DNA of 64,000 bases from Pisaster brevispinus (GCA_023634235.1 JAMKCF010000007.1:21582592-21646591); one strand, 5' to 3'. Positions 45,592 through 56,100 are shown, numbered from the stretch's first letter. The notes: generated by a model not told the origin, from the letters alone. Numbers and translations are program-made.

Positions 45592-48500
45592 ATTGGTTGG
45601 TTGATTGGTTGATTGATTGATTGTTTTTTTATCTACAGCAATGGTTTATTGTTGATCCATTACTTGTTTTTATTTCAAGGAACATTCTTCGTCATCTTCA
45701 TGAGAAGCAATATCAAGACATTCTCAATGTCTTGAAGTCACTGCCCAAATTGGATGCAGATGTTGAGCTAGAAGGTAACAGCAATTGCGTATTATTCCTG
45801 AGCATTGGCTTTTTAATAAAACCCACTGTCCCACCAAACGTTATTCATTATTTGTCATTCCATTTGGCATGACGTTACAAATTATTATGAAAAGTGCCCT
45901 CTGCCATTTGACAAGATATTTATATTTGGATTCAATTGACTTATGAGCGTTAATTTGATGGTTTGTTTAGTACTCGCTGATGAGGACAAGAAGACGATTA
46001 CTGCAGGGTCTTTGGTAACGGCTACGGTCACCCTGAGGAGAGGGACATTTCAGGTCAGTTACCGTGGAAGTACTTCAGGAACATGGATTGCTCTCAAATT
46101 GAATCCTAAGGATTTCATAATATTTATGTTTCAATTGACCCCAACCCTCCGAAATCCTCCAAAATCCGGTGTTGTCTAATTGTGGAGGATTAAGAACTGT
46201 AGGCTGGAATAACAATTGCTTATGACTGGGCCAGGTTTGTCAATCTTGTCTTTGTCCATTTTGGTGTGGAGTGACAGAGGATGTGGAGTGGGGGGGGGGG
46301 GATAGTGGAGGGTCCAGGCCACCTGTGGGCAACTGGGCCCAGGGAGTCCAGGGTTGAGGAGTACCTCATTGGCGCTGTTCTTCAAGAGAATAGAGAGATT
46401 AGAATGTGAGTTTTGAGATAGTTCTGGGTTATTAAACAATTGATGAAGTAATGAATGTTTTTCTTGTTTTATTTGCAGGTGTTGGATGATGAGAGCAATG
46501 GTCCAATAGATGCAATAGAAGAAGCTGTTGTAGAAGACATATTAGATGAAGAGAAAGTAAGAATTGAACCTAATTGTCGTGATAAGAAACAAGGCCAAAA
46601 AGATCTCCAACTTTCTCAGATCCCACTTTTTAAAGTTGTTGAAAGATTTCAAAAGGCTAACCCCATAGCCACCCGACTTGTCACAGTACATTCATTAACT
46701 GCCTTCTTACAAACATATTCCAACAAACTTTGTACTTTTTTTCATGTGATGCCACTAGTAACGAGAGTATAAAGAAAAAATGCTGACTTATTGTTCATCT
46801 ATGGTTTTTGCCTGTTAGATTTTTCAGTAATTTGTACCAAATGCATTGTCCTGTCAATTCTACTGTAGTAATCCTTCTGAGGTCTTTTTATTGTACAATA
46901 TTGGACGACCCTTGTGATGTCTATTGATGTCTTGACTTGGGCTCACCATCAGTAAGGGTGATGCTGATGTAAGGATCGTAGTAATGCACTCTTCCATCAA
47001 AGTGCCTCAACAAGTCGGCTAATTTGAATTCACAGATGTGACTGTGTCTGAAGAATCGAGTGAACAACAGAAACAGATATTTCATGTTGACACCAACTTT
47101 TAGTACAATCAAATCTTGGGTTGTTGATTGATTCATGTTGCATTTATCAACAGACTGATTCACCAGCACCACACAAACCCAAGACTCATGTTTGGGAGAA
47201 ACACAGAAGAAAAAAGGGCAAAGGAGGAGGAGGAGGAGCTAAGAACAAAGCCCAGAAGAAGCAGGCTAATAAGAAGGCGGCAGCAGCAGCGCTAAAAGCA
47301 GCCGAGGAATCACCTCAACACAACGGCAAAGGAGCTGCTAACCATGTTAGCAATAATACTAAAGGGGTAGGTTGCTTCCATACTCTTATTCAGATTAACT
47401 TGGGAAAGTATATATGTTAGGTCATCAACCTTAACCATCCCAACCCATCATCAAAATCCAACTGCGTGTTTTGTTTGATTTTTTTGGACCGAGGACTGCG
47501 CTGGCAGACTGAATATGCTTTACATAGGATCAGGCATACCACCTTAACCAGAGTCCAACAGTTTGGGTGTTGAGTCACCAAACGGTGTTGGATTTTGTTA
47601 AGAGTGAGGAAGTATCCTAGTAAATCACTCATTGGATCAGAAATACCACCATAATCACAGTCCAATGCAGGTGTAGATGCAAAGTGTTTGCTACATCTTA
47701 AAATGAAGAGTTTAAAGTATGTCATGTGTAATAGTGTATCTATTCCCATCATAGAAATACAACACAGAGAATACTGAGCTCAATTGTCATCTGTGTCTGC
47801 TATGCAAGATCTCCATGTCAACTGTAGACACAGAGTAACAATATCAGATGACATGCCTTAATTAACCTGATCGACTAAAAGCTGTCATTTGCTGCGCAGC
47901 TGTAATGGCAGTGTGCACAGAATGCCAGAAAGCAGATATGCACAGATAACTACACACAGCATTCTTTGGGTTCTATTTCTGGTTCCATAGATGTACAACC
48001 ACAATCAGGTTTCTAGAAAAAAAGCCCATGATCTTTACTGAGAAGCAAATTGAACACAGTTGTCCTTTTGCAAAAAAACTTCATTTAATTTATAAAAGAT
48101 GCATCTAATGTTTTTTGTATTCAGGCTGTCCAGGAGCTGGATCCCAGCAAAGATTCAGGGGACAGTGGAAGCGAAAGTGACAATGAACAAGAGGATAACA
48201 GTAAAAACTCCAGGTGAGTTCTTTTGGGTCAACATTTTCACCAATCACTCATAAATGTCTGCATCTTTTTGTCTTTGATGTTAAGCAAAATTCATTTTGA
48301 GTTTAGTTTAAATACGGTTTGACTCTAAAGAAGAATGACTATATGTTGTGTATTTGTGCCAGACATGCATGTCCCATTCAAGGAAATCAACAGTGACTAA
48401 CATGGTGGAGTATTCATTCTATATGGCAAGGGTTTGAAACTTTTAAATCAGGGGAAATTATTGTTCACAATGAGAAGATATTAAAAGCATGTTTGTACCT

Positions 48501-49994
48501 GTCTGTTGGAATGACAGCGATGAGAATAACAGCAGCGATGGTGGAGAGCAAGAGGAAGAGGAGTGGGAAAGGTTACAGTCTGGGATCACAAGGAAAGAGA
48601 AAGTCCTAGAAGGAACGTCTAAGACTTCTCATGAGGTCCATTGTCCATACTTCCCTGAGGTAAGACATCATTATGAAGTAGAATATGAAGTACATTGGAT
48701 TTGTGTTGTAACTGTCAGAGTGAGGGTTCTAGTTACATGGACTACTGAGAGACGTTGCAAGCTTGTCTTATACACTATGAAAGTGCTTGTTACAATTGTA
48801 CTACTGGGAACTAGACCTTGACCATCTACATGTTTGTTCACTCTAGTTTATGAGAGGCTATGTCAAAAGTTGTCGGGTGCTAATTCAAATATCTACTTTG
48901 CTGTGAAATCAAAGCCTTGTGCGTAAATAAAACAGTGACTTTTGGCTATGCCTTGTTGACTGTATCTTCAAATAGTATGCAGGCTCGAAAGTTGCCCCAT
49001 CCATCCATCCATCCATCTTGGTTCCCCTTGGATTAACATTACTGCGTTATTTTCCACCAGGTGAAGCAGGAATGGTGGTGGATCTACCTTGCTGATAGGA
49101 AGACGCATCGTATCATCACCTTACCTCAGATGGTTTATGACCTTGTTGATGAAAAAGATGTAAGTCTATACAAATCAAATCAAATACCTAGCTGCATATT
49201 AGCTTGAAGTTTGTTGTACAAATAGTGAAAAGTCTTTCCCATAAGTGGCTTCTGTGCACAAATATTTAGAAAAATCAATATAACAAAATGTGCTACATTG
49301 CAGAGACAAAATCTATTGGATGTAATAATCTGGGACGCTCAGTTGTCTAGTGGTTACGGTATATGTTCTAGAATGTGAGGGTTGTGGGTTCGAATCCCAC
49401 CTGAGTAGCCTGTAGATTTTTTTCCGCAGGAGTCAAGGAATATAAAGTGCCACACATCAGTGTGAGGGTAAAATCAAAATGATTTTCAGACAAAGTCCTT
49501 TAGAAATTGATTTGAGTTGTTAGAGTTTTTTTCTTTTCTTTCCTGATTAGATTGAGTTGAAGTTCCCAGCGCCTGTTAAAGGGCTGTATCAATACCAGCT
49601 CTGTGTTCGCTCCGACTCCTACCTGGATCTGGATTACATCAAGTCAATCAAAGTAAGTGTAGCATCCAATGCTCATCCATTACTCTCTTTCATAATACGG
49701 ATAAGGAGAGCTTGAACTGCTTAAAGAATTGACCACACAACCTGTGAGTAGCCCCTGTAAAAGTCCCCTGCTTTCTAGAATGCTGGTTTGAAATAGTGTC
49801 TCCCGATTGCATTATAATCAAAAGCTTAACTTTAGAAAACTCTGATTTCCTCTAAGGTGGATGTGAAAGAGGCCAAGAAGGTAGAAGAGATGCATCCTCA
49901 ATGGGACATCTCAGATGATGAGGACAAGGAAGAGGAAGGAGACAGTGATGTTTCGGATTATACCACCGATGATGAAGGCAGTGATGAAGAATAG
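34632..49994 (+). CDS. SEC63: SEC63, ER translocon J-domain protein, 22 exons, 761 aa
   Basis: ER membrane protein that recruits BiP to the SEC61/SEC62 channel for protein import. Exons: 34632-34752, 37527-37632, 37870-37984, 38801-38913, 39943-40004, 40504-40562, 40721-40771, 40952-41060, 41672-41766, 42501-42639, 42934-43026, 44042-44172, 44402-44454, 45680-45774, 45971-46053, 46479-46556, 47154-47366, 48125-48213, 48518-48659, 49061-49159, 49551-49652, 49857-49994. All are GT-AG, and phases agree over 2286 nt. TM1 is about 14-36 (FYALFLFPLTYYLWP), TM2 about 77-93, and the J domain about 104-165 with HPD at 133-135 followed by KGG. TM3 is about 190-209. Sec63/Brl segments follow (GTWWYRSIRYS, QEWWWIYLADRK, ELKFPAPVKG), then an acidic tail ending DDEGSDEE. 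Residues about 505-572 are a Lys/Ala/Gly-rich insert. The length equals human SEC63 (760) almost exactly. Confidence 0.97.
34856..34863. repeat. Target-site duplication GGCATGTT (left)
   Basis: The same eight bases occur at 35961-35968 directly after the inverted-repeat element, matching an 8-bp duplication. Confidence 0.75.
34864..35960. mobile_element. Foldback DNA transposon built from CACTTCGTACC repeats (8-bp TSD)
   Basis: A 1097-bp element in SEC63 intron 1. Each end carries an array of the word cacttcgtacc (about seven in the left arm including variants, eight or nine inverted in the right arm). The outermost ~50 bp of the arms are near-perfect reverse complements. The centre holds about four degenerate units of roughly 77 bp with accattatctcggcacgcaa (about 35178-35530). 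GGCATGTT flanks both sides. An 8-bp duplication fits hAT-like elements among others, but no transposase is encoded, so the superfamily is inferred. Confidence 0.8.
37665..37770 (+). repeat. SINE tail fragment
   Basis: gagctcgggaaaagcactga, catacagtgcttaa and catcggtgtattaa followed by gggtaaaaccaaaat match the tails of the SINE copies at 49330-49500 and 9447-9574. It lies in SEC63 intron 2. There is no tRNA-like head here. Confidence 0.6.
43125..43240. repeat. Dispersed repeat ('gactcttgtgtccttgagcaag')
   Basis: gaatcccagtcatgactctt, gtgtccttgagcaagaca and gaatgggtacctgcgagggt form a recognisable repeat. Fragments lie at 5085-5170, 6650-6760 and, inverted, 40280-40330. It is in SEC63 intron 11. 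Confidence 0.6.
44670..44678. repeat. Target-site duplication CTTAAATCC (left)
   Basis: Repeated exactly at 45466-45474 on the other side of the inverted-repeat element. Confidence 0.85.
44679..45465. mobile_element. Foldback / Mutator-like non-autonomous transposon (9-bp TSD)
   Basis: A 787-bp element in SEC63 intron 13. It begins TAGCCTTGATTGCAAGGC and ends with the inverse, GCCTTGATATCAAGGCTA. The arms of about 270 bp are inverted copies with small differences. The inner portion (about 44870-44955 against 45200-45290) is nearly perfect and includes cgtcaaggctgtgagcctga. CTTAAATCC flanks both ends. Long inverted repeats with a 9-bp duplication are the pattern of Mutator-like elements. No transposase frame is present. 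Confidence 0.85.
45543..45625. repeat. (TGAT)n microsatellite
   Basis: About 80 bp of attg/gatt tetranucleotide repeats with scattered ggtt variants, in SEC63 intron 13 just before the exon at 45680. Confidence 0.95.
47425..47675. repeat. Dispersed repeat, two to three ~105-bp tandem units
   Basis: tccaactgcgtgttttgttt, agtccaacagtttgggtgtt, gagtcaccaaacggtgttgg and atcctagtaaatcactcatt occur, with the unit partly repeated. It is the same family as 7000-7225 and 2525-2665. It is in SEC63 intron 17. Confidence 0.7.
49330..49500 (+). repeat. tRNA-derived SINE, most complete copy
   Basis: The head gctcagttgtctagtggtta (A-box-like) and the intact B box gggttcgaatccc lie about 45 bp apart as in a tRNA gene. 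A non-tRNA tail follows (ttccgcaggagtcaaggaat, catcagtgtgagggtaaaat). It is in SEC63 intron 20. A working tRNA gene is unlikely, because a SINE tail follows and related copies exist elsewhere in the window. Confidence 0.75.
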
Positions 49995-52571
49995 ATGCAT
50001 CCTCTACTTCCACACATTCTCTGGATGATTGGATTGGATCCATGTGAGTCTGCATCCTTATCATGCGTGTCTCTAGTACAGTCCAAAAGAAAGCATCAAC
50101 ACTTGACACCAATGTCTAAAAGTTAAAGCTCTATTCTGCATGTATGAAATGCTTTGTTCAGGCACTGGGGTTGAAAATGCTCTATATGCCTTCTATCCTG
50201 TCTAGATTGCACATCAAATTACAATGTAGCAGGGAGAATACATTGCCATGTTTTGTACCATAACAGTCTTTCTTTGGCGTCATCTTATTGCTGACATTGC
50301 AACCCAAAGTGCTGTTTAACAACTGTGGCATGATGACCCTTAGAAGGACATTGGATTTAAGGATTGATTCAGTTTCATTATGAGGTGCCATGGTAAAGTG
50401 AACCAGCCTCTTAGCCCTGGGTGTATGACTGCAGCAAGGACGCTCTGATGGAGACAACAATGAGATGGTCCAAGTTATTTCAAGCTAACACAATGGGCAT
50501 GCAGTCAGTGTGTCAGGTTTTCGATGGGATACAGATATATTTGGTAGATTTATATTGGGCCCAATTTCATGGCTCTGCTTACCGCCGAATTCCGCACCTA
50601 CGGTCACCATTCTCCGCTTTTTTTGCAAGCGCCGAATTTCTGCGCTAGCCGTGTAAGCAAAGATTGCCTAGTAATGTGGAGTACGCACGTGCATAAGCCA
50701 AAATTTCCTGCTAACCCGTGAAATACGCTTGACGTATGCATGGAACTCTCTGCTTCCGTAAGCATCGATTCTTTGCTTACGGTAAGGAGAGCCATGAAAT
50801 TGGGCCCAGGACACAGGAGATTCATCACAGTCCTTTCCATAACGATAAACATGTGGTGATTAGTCAACTTAGAATAGTCCAGGTGAAAAGTAGTACTGTA
50901 GATGATTTCTGATTTTATTTGGTATTTACTGGAAGATTTATTTCTTCATGTAGATTTGACATTTCTAATGGATGGTTTTTGTTGATAAAAATCAAAAACA
51001 AAAATTATCTAAATTACTGCAACGAAGCTGCAATTATCATGAAACTTTGTCTTCTATGTAAACTAAAATAATTATGACTATTTTTTGGAGTATGTTGTGT
51101 TGACACTGTATTTTGAGCTTGTTTACTTTATCAAACCATAGAGTTTGACCACCAAGGAAATTGTTGATTTAGAAAACATCCAAACATGTACCAGCCGTAC
51201 TGCTCTTTACTCCTAAATCTATATTTTGTGTATATACAAGATTGTATGCAGTTGGAAGGACTGCCGTATTTTACGTCCCTTGTTTATTTCAAATTCAAAG
51301 CCTGTATACAGTTATGGTAATAATTTGGAGCATTTTGTTATGATGATCTAAGTGTATGTTTAAAAACCAATGTGGAAACTTTTCAATTCACTTTGACTTT
51401 TAATCATAAGTGAGTATGGGCTTTGATTCCGGGTGAATCAACAAATTGAAGCATTGTGTGAACACACAACCTTAAGGATCAGGTTTGCTGGGTCCTGCTA
51501 TTGTTGTTGGACAAAGAATTCCCCTGTGGGGTTCATTAATCTTTTGTGTAAAAGACCTCATAGGGGCACTCCCTTAAGCCCATCTGTTCTGCAAATATAA
51601 ATCACAAATGCTGTTTAGGTTTAGCTAAGGTTAACTTGCCAACAAACAACACTTCAAACCTTTTAGTGAATATGACATTCTGTAATTGACTTTTACCCAA
51701 TGAAATAATTGATTGACAAGATACTGTATTACTTAACGATAAACCCAATTAATACTCCCTTGGCTTCATGCTGCTTGAGTGTCCATATAACTAATACTGC
51801 AGTTTTTCCTGTAAACTTATGATTGTGATGATAATCACATGAACATACAGAATTGTACCTATTTAAGAATGAGGTGTGCAAGGTTATATTTTGTTTAGTT
51901 CGGGGGAGGAGTGTGTATTGTTTTTTCAAATTGTGGCATTAGTTAAAAGTTACTTGTTTTTAGGTATTTATTATCAACAAATTGGGGCTTGTCGGTGAAA
52001 ATACAATTCTCAGAGATCAAGGAATTTTGTGGAAAAAATGCTCACTTAATGGAATACTTTTGTGGACAGTAGGTAGCTGCACCGACTTTACCAGGTAAAA
52101 ATATTGTTCTTAGAAATGTGCGCATGCTCATAACTATGTAAACAATGGAAACTTACCTGGCAAGTCTGCTGCCACCTAGTGTTCCAAAGTCTTCCACTCT
52201 GACCTGTGTCTGAACAGCTTTTATGTATGGAACAGTTATTGATTGTGTGATTTGGGAAAGGAGAGTCCTAAAAAGTAAACAGTTTAAACTTCCAATCCAC
52301 TTTCAATATCCATGTTATTTGCTTCAGTTAATAATTTGTTGATTTCATTGATTTCAAGACTTGTTTGTCAAAGTAGTTGTGTTCCTTCATAACTGGTAAA
52401 TTGCTGTTTCTCTTGTTTTATCCCTAATTCTTATCCATTGTTAAACAAAACTATTGTACTAGTCAAAATATACTTTTAATCTTTAATTTTTTTCTGGATA
52501 ATGATTGTATAACACACTTGATGTTTTGATGTAAGCTTCCTTCTCCATGAATTATTAATGAAGAAAATAAA
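49995..52571 (+). other. SEC63 3' UTR candidate and intergenic sequence
   Basis: No coding exon was found between the SEC63 stop and the DIRS element. The best plus-strand poly(A) signal I found is AATAAA at 52566-52571, which would give a 3' UTR of about 2.6 kb. Within it lie a MITE (50556-50808) and two dispersed-repeat fragments (51470-51560 and 52120-52195). Confidence 0.45.
50556..50808. mobile_element. MITE with TGGGCCCAATTTCATGGCTCT ends
   Basis: The left end, tgggcccaatttcatggctc, and the right end, agagccatgaaattgggccc, are reverse complements over about 21 bp, with gcttaccg/cggtaa extending the match. The total is 253 bp, with no coding capacity. Related ends occur at 3418-3435 and 63917-63935. 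Confidence 0.8.
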
Positions 52572-52859
52572 TAAGCACGCTTCCAAGAATAGAGGGTTTA
52601 ATTTTGTTCATTATTTGAAATTATTCTTTGTTCCTTGAATACAATAGCAATTCTGTATGGTTTTGGAGCGTAAATATGGAAAAGAAAAACTGTAGACAGT
52701 CTATTTTTGGTTGTCTTTTCTCCGAAAAAACTTCTTTGAAATTACATCCTATCCGCATTGTCCGTGTAAATAATGACTAATGCACTTGTGAGGGTGTGTA
52801 ATTCCCCAATTACATAAAGGTGTACCTGCAATATAATTGGAATTATATAAGACAATGTA

Positions 52860-53004
52860 GGAGAGACTCACCCTGTAGATTGTCCCTTGTGTTGCAATCT
52901 GATCCACCCTTTGAAGCTAATATAATGTCCCTCATTAGCATATCAAAAGTTCTTTGGAAGAGGGTGTAGTGAAGGTGCGTTCTCCCAAGAAATCCGTGTC
53001 TTTT
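52860..53004. repeat. DIRS inverted terminal repeat, left arm (145 bp)
   Basis: The reverse complement of 57628-57772. I saw no mismatch over 145 bp. It begins ggagagactcaccctgtaga. Confidence 0.95.
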
Positions 53005-53094
53005 TGAAGCTTGAGTAGTAAATTATATCCTCGGCATCCAACAAACCCAGTAGGGTGGGTAATCTGCATAAAGGAAGCAAAAGGGTGGGAGACT

Positions 53095-53200
53095 GAGTCT
53101 CTCCTACATTGTCTTATATAATTCCAATTATATTGCAGGTACACCTTTATGTAATTGGGGAATTATATTTCGCCAATTCCGGAGAGACTCACCCTGTAGA
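53095..53200. repeat. DIRS internal complementary region
   Basis: Positions 53095-53164 are the reverse complement of the left outer end (52800-52869). Positions 53161-53200 are the reverse complement of the right outer end (57753-57792). The four bases AATT are shared at the join. It lies just past the recombinase stop codon. Confidence 0.93.
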
Positions 53201-53202
53201 GT

Positions 53203-54201
53203 TTAAAGCTGTTGTGATGCCGATGAAAGCACAGCATTTCCAAAGTTTGACGGAGGAAGTTGTCTGTGGTAGAAGTTTGCAAAGGTATTAGCTGAAGACC
53301 AGTCTGCGGTCTTTAAAATGTCGGCCATTGAAACTCCAGCGCGACATGCAGCTGAAGTGCTTGCACTCCTAGTTGAATGGGCTTTGAAACATGATGTGTC
53401 AACCCCTGCTAGAGACATAATGTCCTTTAACCACCTTGAAATTGTAGAAGGAACTACAGGATGAATCGGTTTGGAATGTGAGATGAAGAGCTGGGTCATT
53501 TTGGAAGGACCATTACCTCTGTAATGTTTGGTTCTCTGAAGATACTCCTCTAATGTGCGGACTGGACATAGATTTCTACTTAGCTGGAACTTAGAAATCT
53601 CAATTTGATGGAAGGCTTTACTGACCGAAACACATTTTGAAGGTTTTACCAATAAGAAGGTGTATTTTCCATCTGCAGATCTAGTCATATGATTGACATC
53701 TATGGCTGTTAGAGCAGCTCTGCGACTTGCGGTAACTAGTGCCATGAGCATAGCCAATTTAATGGTAAGCTGCTTCATTGATAAGCGACGGTTGTCAGGA
53801 AGAGTTTTCACATATCTTAGCACTTTCCCAACATCCCAAGTCAAGGTGTACTTCGGTCGTGGTGGACGAAGACTAAGGAGACCTCTGAAGAATCGTTTCA
53901 CCAATCGATGTTGACCGATTGGTAAATTATCAATAAGCGAATGTGTTGATGAGATAGCTGAACGATAGACATTAATCGTTCTGAATAGAAGTCCGTCGTT
54001 GAATAGTTGTTGCAGAAATTCTAACAAAGATGCTATAGTGGTTTGAACGGGATCAAGGTCTCTCTGTAAACACCAGCTTGCCCATTTTTTCCATGCTGAG
54101 TTGTATTGTTTGTTAGACTGTTGTCTCCAAGAATGGAGGATTGTATCTGACACTGTCTGCGAAAGTCCATCTGTAGCGAGAGTCGCCCTGATAACTTCCA
54201 T
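53203..54201 (-). CDS. DIRS tyrosine recombinase
   Basis: Catalyses integration of the circular DNA intermediate. The full open frame runs 55425-53203 (740 codons); its last ~330 residues are the recombinase. I place a possible start at the ATG at 54201 (MEVIRATLATDG). The N-terminal SAM-like part contains WKKWASWC. Catalytic residues in full-frame numbering are Arg 569 (TASRRAAL), His 683 and Arg 686 (KAHSTRSAS) and Tyr 719 (FANFYHRQ), giving the expected R-H-R-Y set in the expected order. The upstream half of the frame lies opposite codons of the RT-RNaseH frame and is Ser/Arg-rich. No premature stop is present. Confidence 0.92.
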   Translation of the reverse strand: MEVIRATLATDGLSQTVSDTILHSWRQQSNKQYNSAWKKWASWCLQRDLDPVQTTIASLLEFLQQLFNDGLLFRTINVYRSAISSTHSLIDNLPIGQHRLVKRFFRGLLSLRPPRPKYTLTWDVGKVLRYVKTLPDNRRLSMKQLTIKLAMLMALVTASRRAALTAIDVNHMTRSADGKYTFLLVKPSKCVSVSKAFHQIEISKFQLSRNLCPVRTLEEYLQRTKHYRGNGPSKMTQLFISHSKPIHPVVPSTISRWLKDIMSLAGVDTSCFKAHSTRSASTSAACRAGVSMADILKTADWSSANTFANFYHRQLPPSNFGNAVLSSASQQL

Positions 54202-55490
54202 GCGGCCAACTGGAGATTGTCGCTCAGTGGATGTATCTGCGATCGATCGTGGGGGGGTTGAAGAAGGTCTATCCTTCTCGGGAGGAGGCGTGGAATTTGT
54301 ACAGCTAGTTCCAGAAGCCTGGGATACCAGGGCTGTGTTTTCCATACTGGGGCGATAAGTATTACGGTAGCCTCTTCCCTGCTGATTTTCTGAAGACATT
54401 TTGGCAGAAGTATAAACGGGGGGAAAACATAACCCTTTATGTCCCTCCAATTCAGCAAGACAGCGTTGACTCTCCAAGCCATTGGATCTGGTTGCCATGA
54501 GACAAAGGTTTGTAGTTGAGTGTTCAGGCGGGACGCAAAAAGGTCTACTGCAGGAACAAAGTTCATGACCTCCATAATTGTTTGGAATACTCCCGGAAGA
54601 AGTTGCCATTCTGCCCTGTCGTTGAAAATTCGAGACATCCTGTCTGCTGTGATGTTCTGAGACCCGGGGATATGTTGTGCTACTAGTGAAATGTTTCTTT
54701 CGAGACACCATACCCAGATCTTGACAGCTAACTGAGACATCAGTGTTGAGTGTGTTCCGCCTTGATGATTGATGTAAGAGATGGCCGCAGAACTGTCCAT
54801 CTGAAGAAGAACTGAAATGTCTCTCTTTTCGCTGAGGGAGGCTTTGATGGTATGCCATACTGCCAACAGTTCGAGGAAGTTGATGTGATGAGACTGTTCC
54901 AGTGGTGTCCAGCGGCCACCTATCTCTGATTGATCGATGCATGCACCCCATCCACTCATAGATGCGTCGGTTTGTATTATCAAATCTGGTGACGGGCGTA
55001 GAATTCCCCGACCGTTCCAGACCTGAAGACATGTAATCCATGTATTTAGTTCCGCTAAAGACTCTTTCGAAAGTGTCACGGGAGCTTCGTAACTGTTCTC
55101 TCGGTGGAGAGATGAGATTTTGTCTTCTTGTAGGTTCCGGTAAAAGACCGGAGCTGGTAAGACTGCAAGTATTGTGGATGATAGTCTGCCTAGCAGGCTG
55201 GATAGTTGTCGGACTGTAACTGTTCTGGCCTCTAAAATCTTCTGGCAATGACTGATGATTTTTTGAATCTTTTCCTGGCTTAAAGATAGAGTCATGTCTA
55301 CTGAATCGATTAGAAATCCAAGGTAAGAAATCCGTTGAGTAGGAACGAGCTGTGACTTGTCCATGTTGATCATGAAGCCGAGACTCTGAAGAAGATCGGT
55401 TGCCACTTTTGTGTTTGTTGTACATTCCTGAAAAGATGCCCCAAGAATGAGAATATCATCAAGATAAAAATACAGCGGATGGCACGTTCC
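54033..55490 (-). CDS. DIRS reverse transcriptase C-part, RNase H and methyltransferase-like domain
   Basis: Open from the RT active site YLDD (about 55470) to 54033. The first ATG is at 55406 (MATDLLQSLGF). It covers the RT thumb (YLGFLIDSVDM), RNase H with QTDASMSGWGA, HINFLELLAVW, LQMDSSAAI and NITADRMSR, then the DIRS-typical methyltransferase-like block (AVDLFASRLN, WRDIKGYVFPPF, LIAPVWKTQPWYP). It continues the RT frame at 55370-56100 after a one-base shift. It overlaps the recombinase frame for over 150 bp at its C-terminus. Confidence 0.88.
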   Translation of the reverse strand, partial: GTCHPLYFYLDDILILGASFQECTTNTKVATDLLQSLGFMINMDKSQLVPTQRISYLGFLIDSVDMTLSLSQEKIQKIISHCQKILEARTVTVRQLSSLLGRLSSTILAVLPAPVFYRNLQEDKISSLHRENSYEAPVTLSKESLAELNTWITCLQVWNGRGILRPSPDLIIQTDASMSGWGACIDQSEIGGRWTPLEQSHHINFLELLAVWHTIKASLSEKRDISVLLQMDSSAAISYINHQGGTHSTLMSQLAVKIWVWCLERNISLVAQHIPGSQNITADRMSRIFNDRAEWQLLPGVFQTIMEVMNFVPAVDLFASRLNTQLQTFVSWQPDPMAWRVNAVLLNWRDIKGYVFPPFILLPKCLQKISREEATVILIAPVWKTQPWYPRLLELAVQIPRLLPRRIDLLQPPHDRSQIHPLSDNLQLAAWKLSGRLSLQMDFRRQCQIQSSILGDNSLTNNTTQHGKNGQAGVYRETLIPFKPL

Positions 55491-56100
55491 CTGAGATGAA
55501 AGGCTACTGGCTTTAAGACTTTTGTAAAAACCAGAGGAGCACTACACAACCCGAAAGGAAGACAAGCAAACTGATAAAGGACATCGTTCCAGCAAAAACG
55601 GAGAAATTTTCTATGTTCGAAGTTGATTGGTACTAAAAAATAAGCATCTTTAAGATCTAGTTTACACATCCAATCACTGGGAGATAACAACTCTTTAACA
55701 GAAGAAATGTTCTCCATTTTAAAATGTTGATATTGAATGAATCTATTGAGTGGACGCAAATTGATGACTGGACGAAGATCCCCTGAAGATTTAGGCACTA
55801 AAAATAGTGTAGAAATAAATTGTCCTTGAACTGGTTGTTCAACGGTTACTGCTCCTTTATCGAGCATCTTCTGTACCTCCGAGTCAATAATAGAAGCATG
55901 TGCTTTAGACTGAGCACGAGTAACTGGAATAGTAGATTGAACTGGAGTGGAGATGAAATTAATACGGAGTCCGTGTAATGTAGAGAGAATCCAAGGGTCT
56001 TGAGTCAAATAATTCCAAAAATGAATGAACAATTTCAAACGACCAGCCAGGGGTACAGAAGATGCTGAAGTACAAGTCGTAGAATCCTCGAAAAACGAGG
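55370..56100 (-). pseudogene. DIRS reverse transcriptase N-part, separated by a frameshift
   Basis: Carries the first RT motifs: GRLKLFIHFW, FLVPKSSGDLRPVINLRPLN, CKLDLKDAYFLVP and ACLPFGLCSAPLVF. It then leaves frame just before the catalytic YLDD, in a run of T residues near 55470, where the downstream frame takes over. Loss of one base in that run would explain it; an assembly or sequencing error in the run is equally possible. The frame reads back in-phase to about 56100, right behind the gag stop, so RT may begin by frameshift or re-initiation. Confidence 0.85.

Noticed and set aside
49330..49410. Possible functional tRNA gene (A box and perfect B box)
   Set aside because: It is followed by a SINE tail shared with other copies and lies in an intron. 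I could not pair a convincing acceptor stem, so it is treated as a SINE head.
54202..55425. Annotating the full 740-codon frame as one recombinase protein
   Set aside because: The upstream half overlaps clear RT-RNaseH codons in another phase and has low-complexity composition. Only the last part is supported as recombinase.
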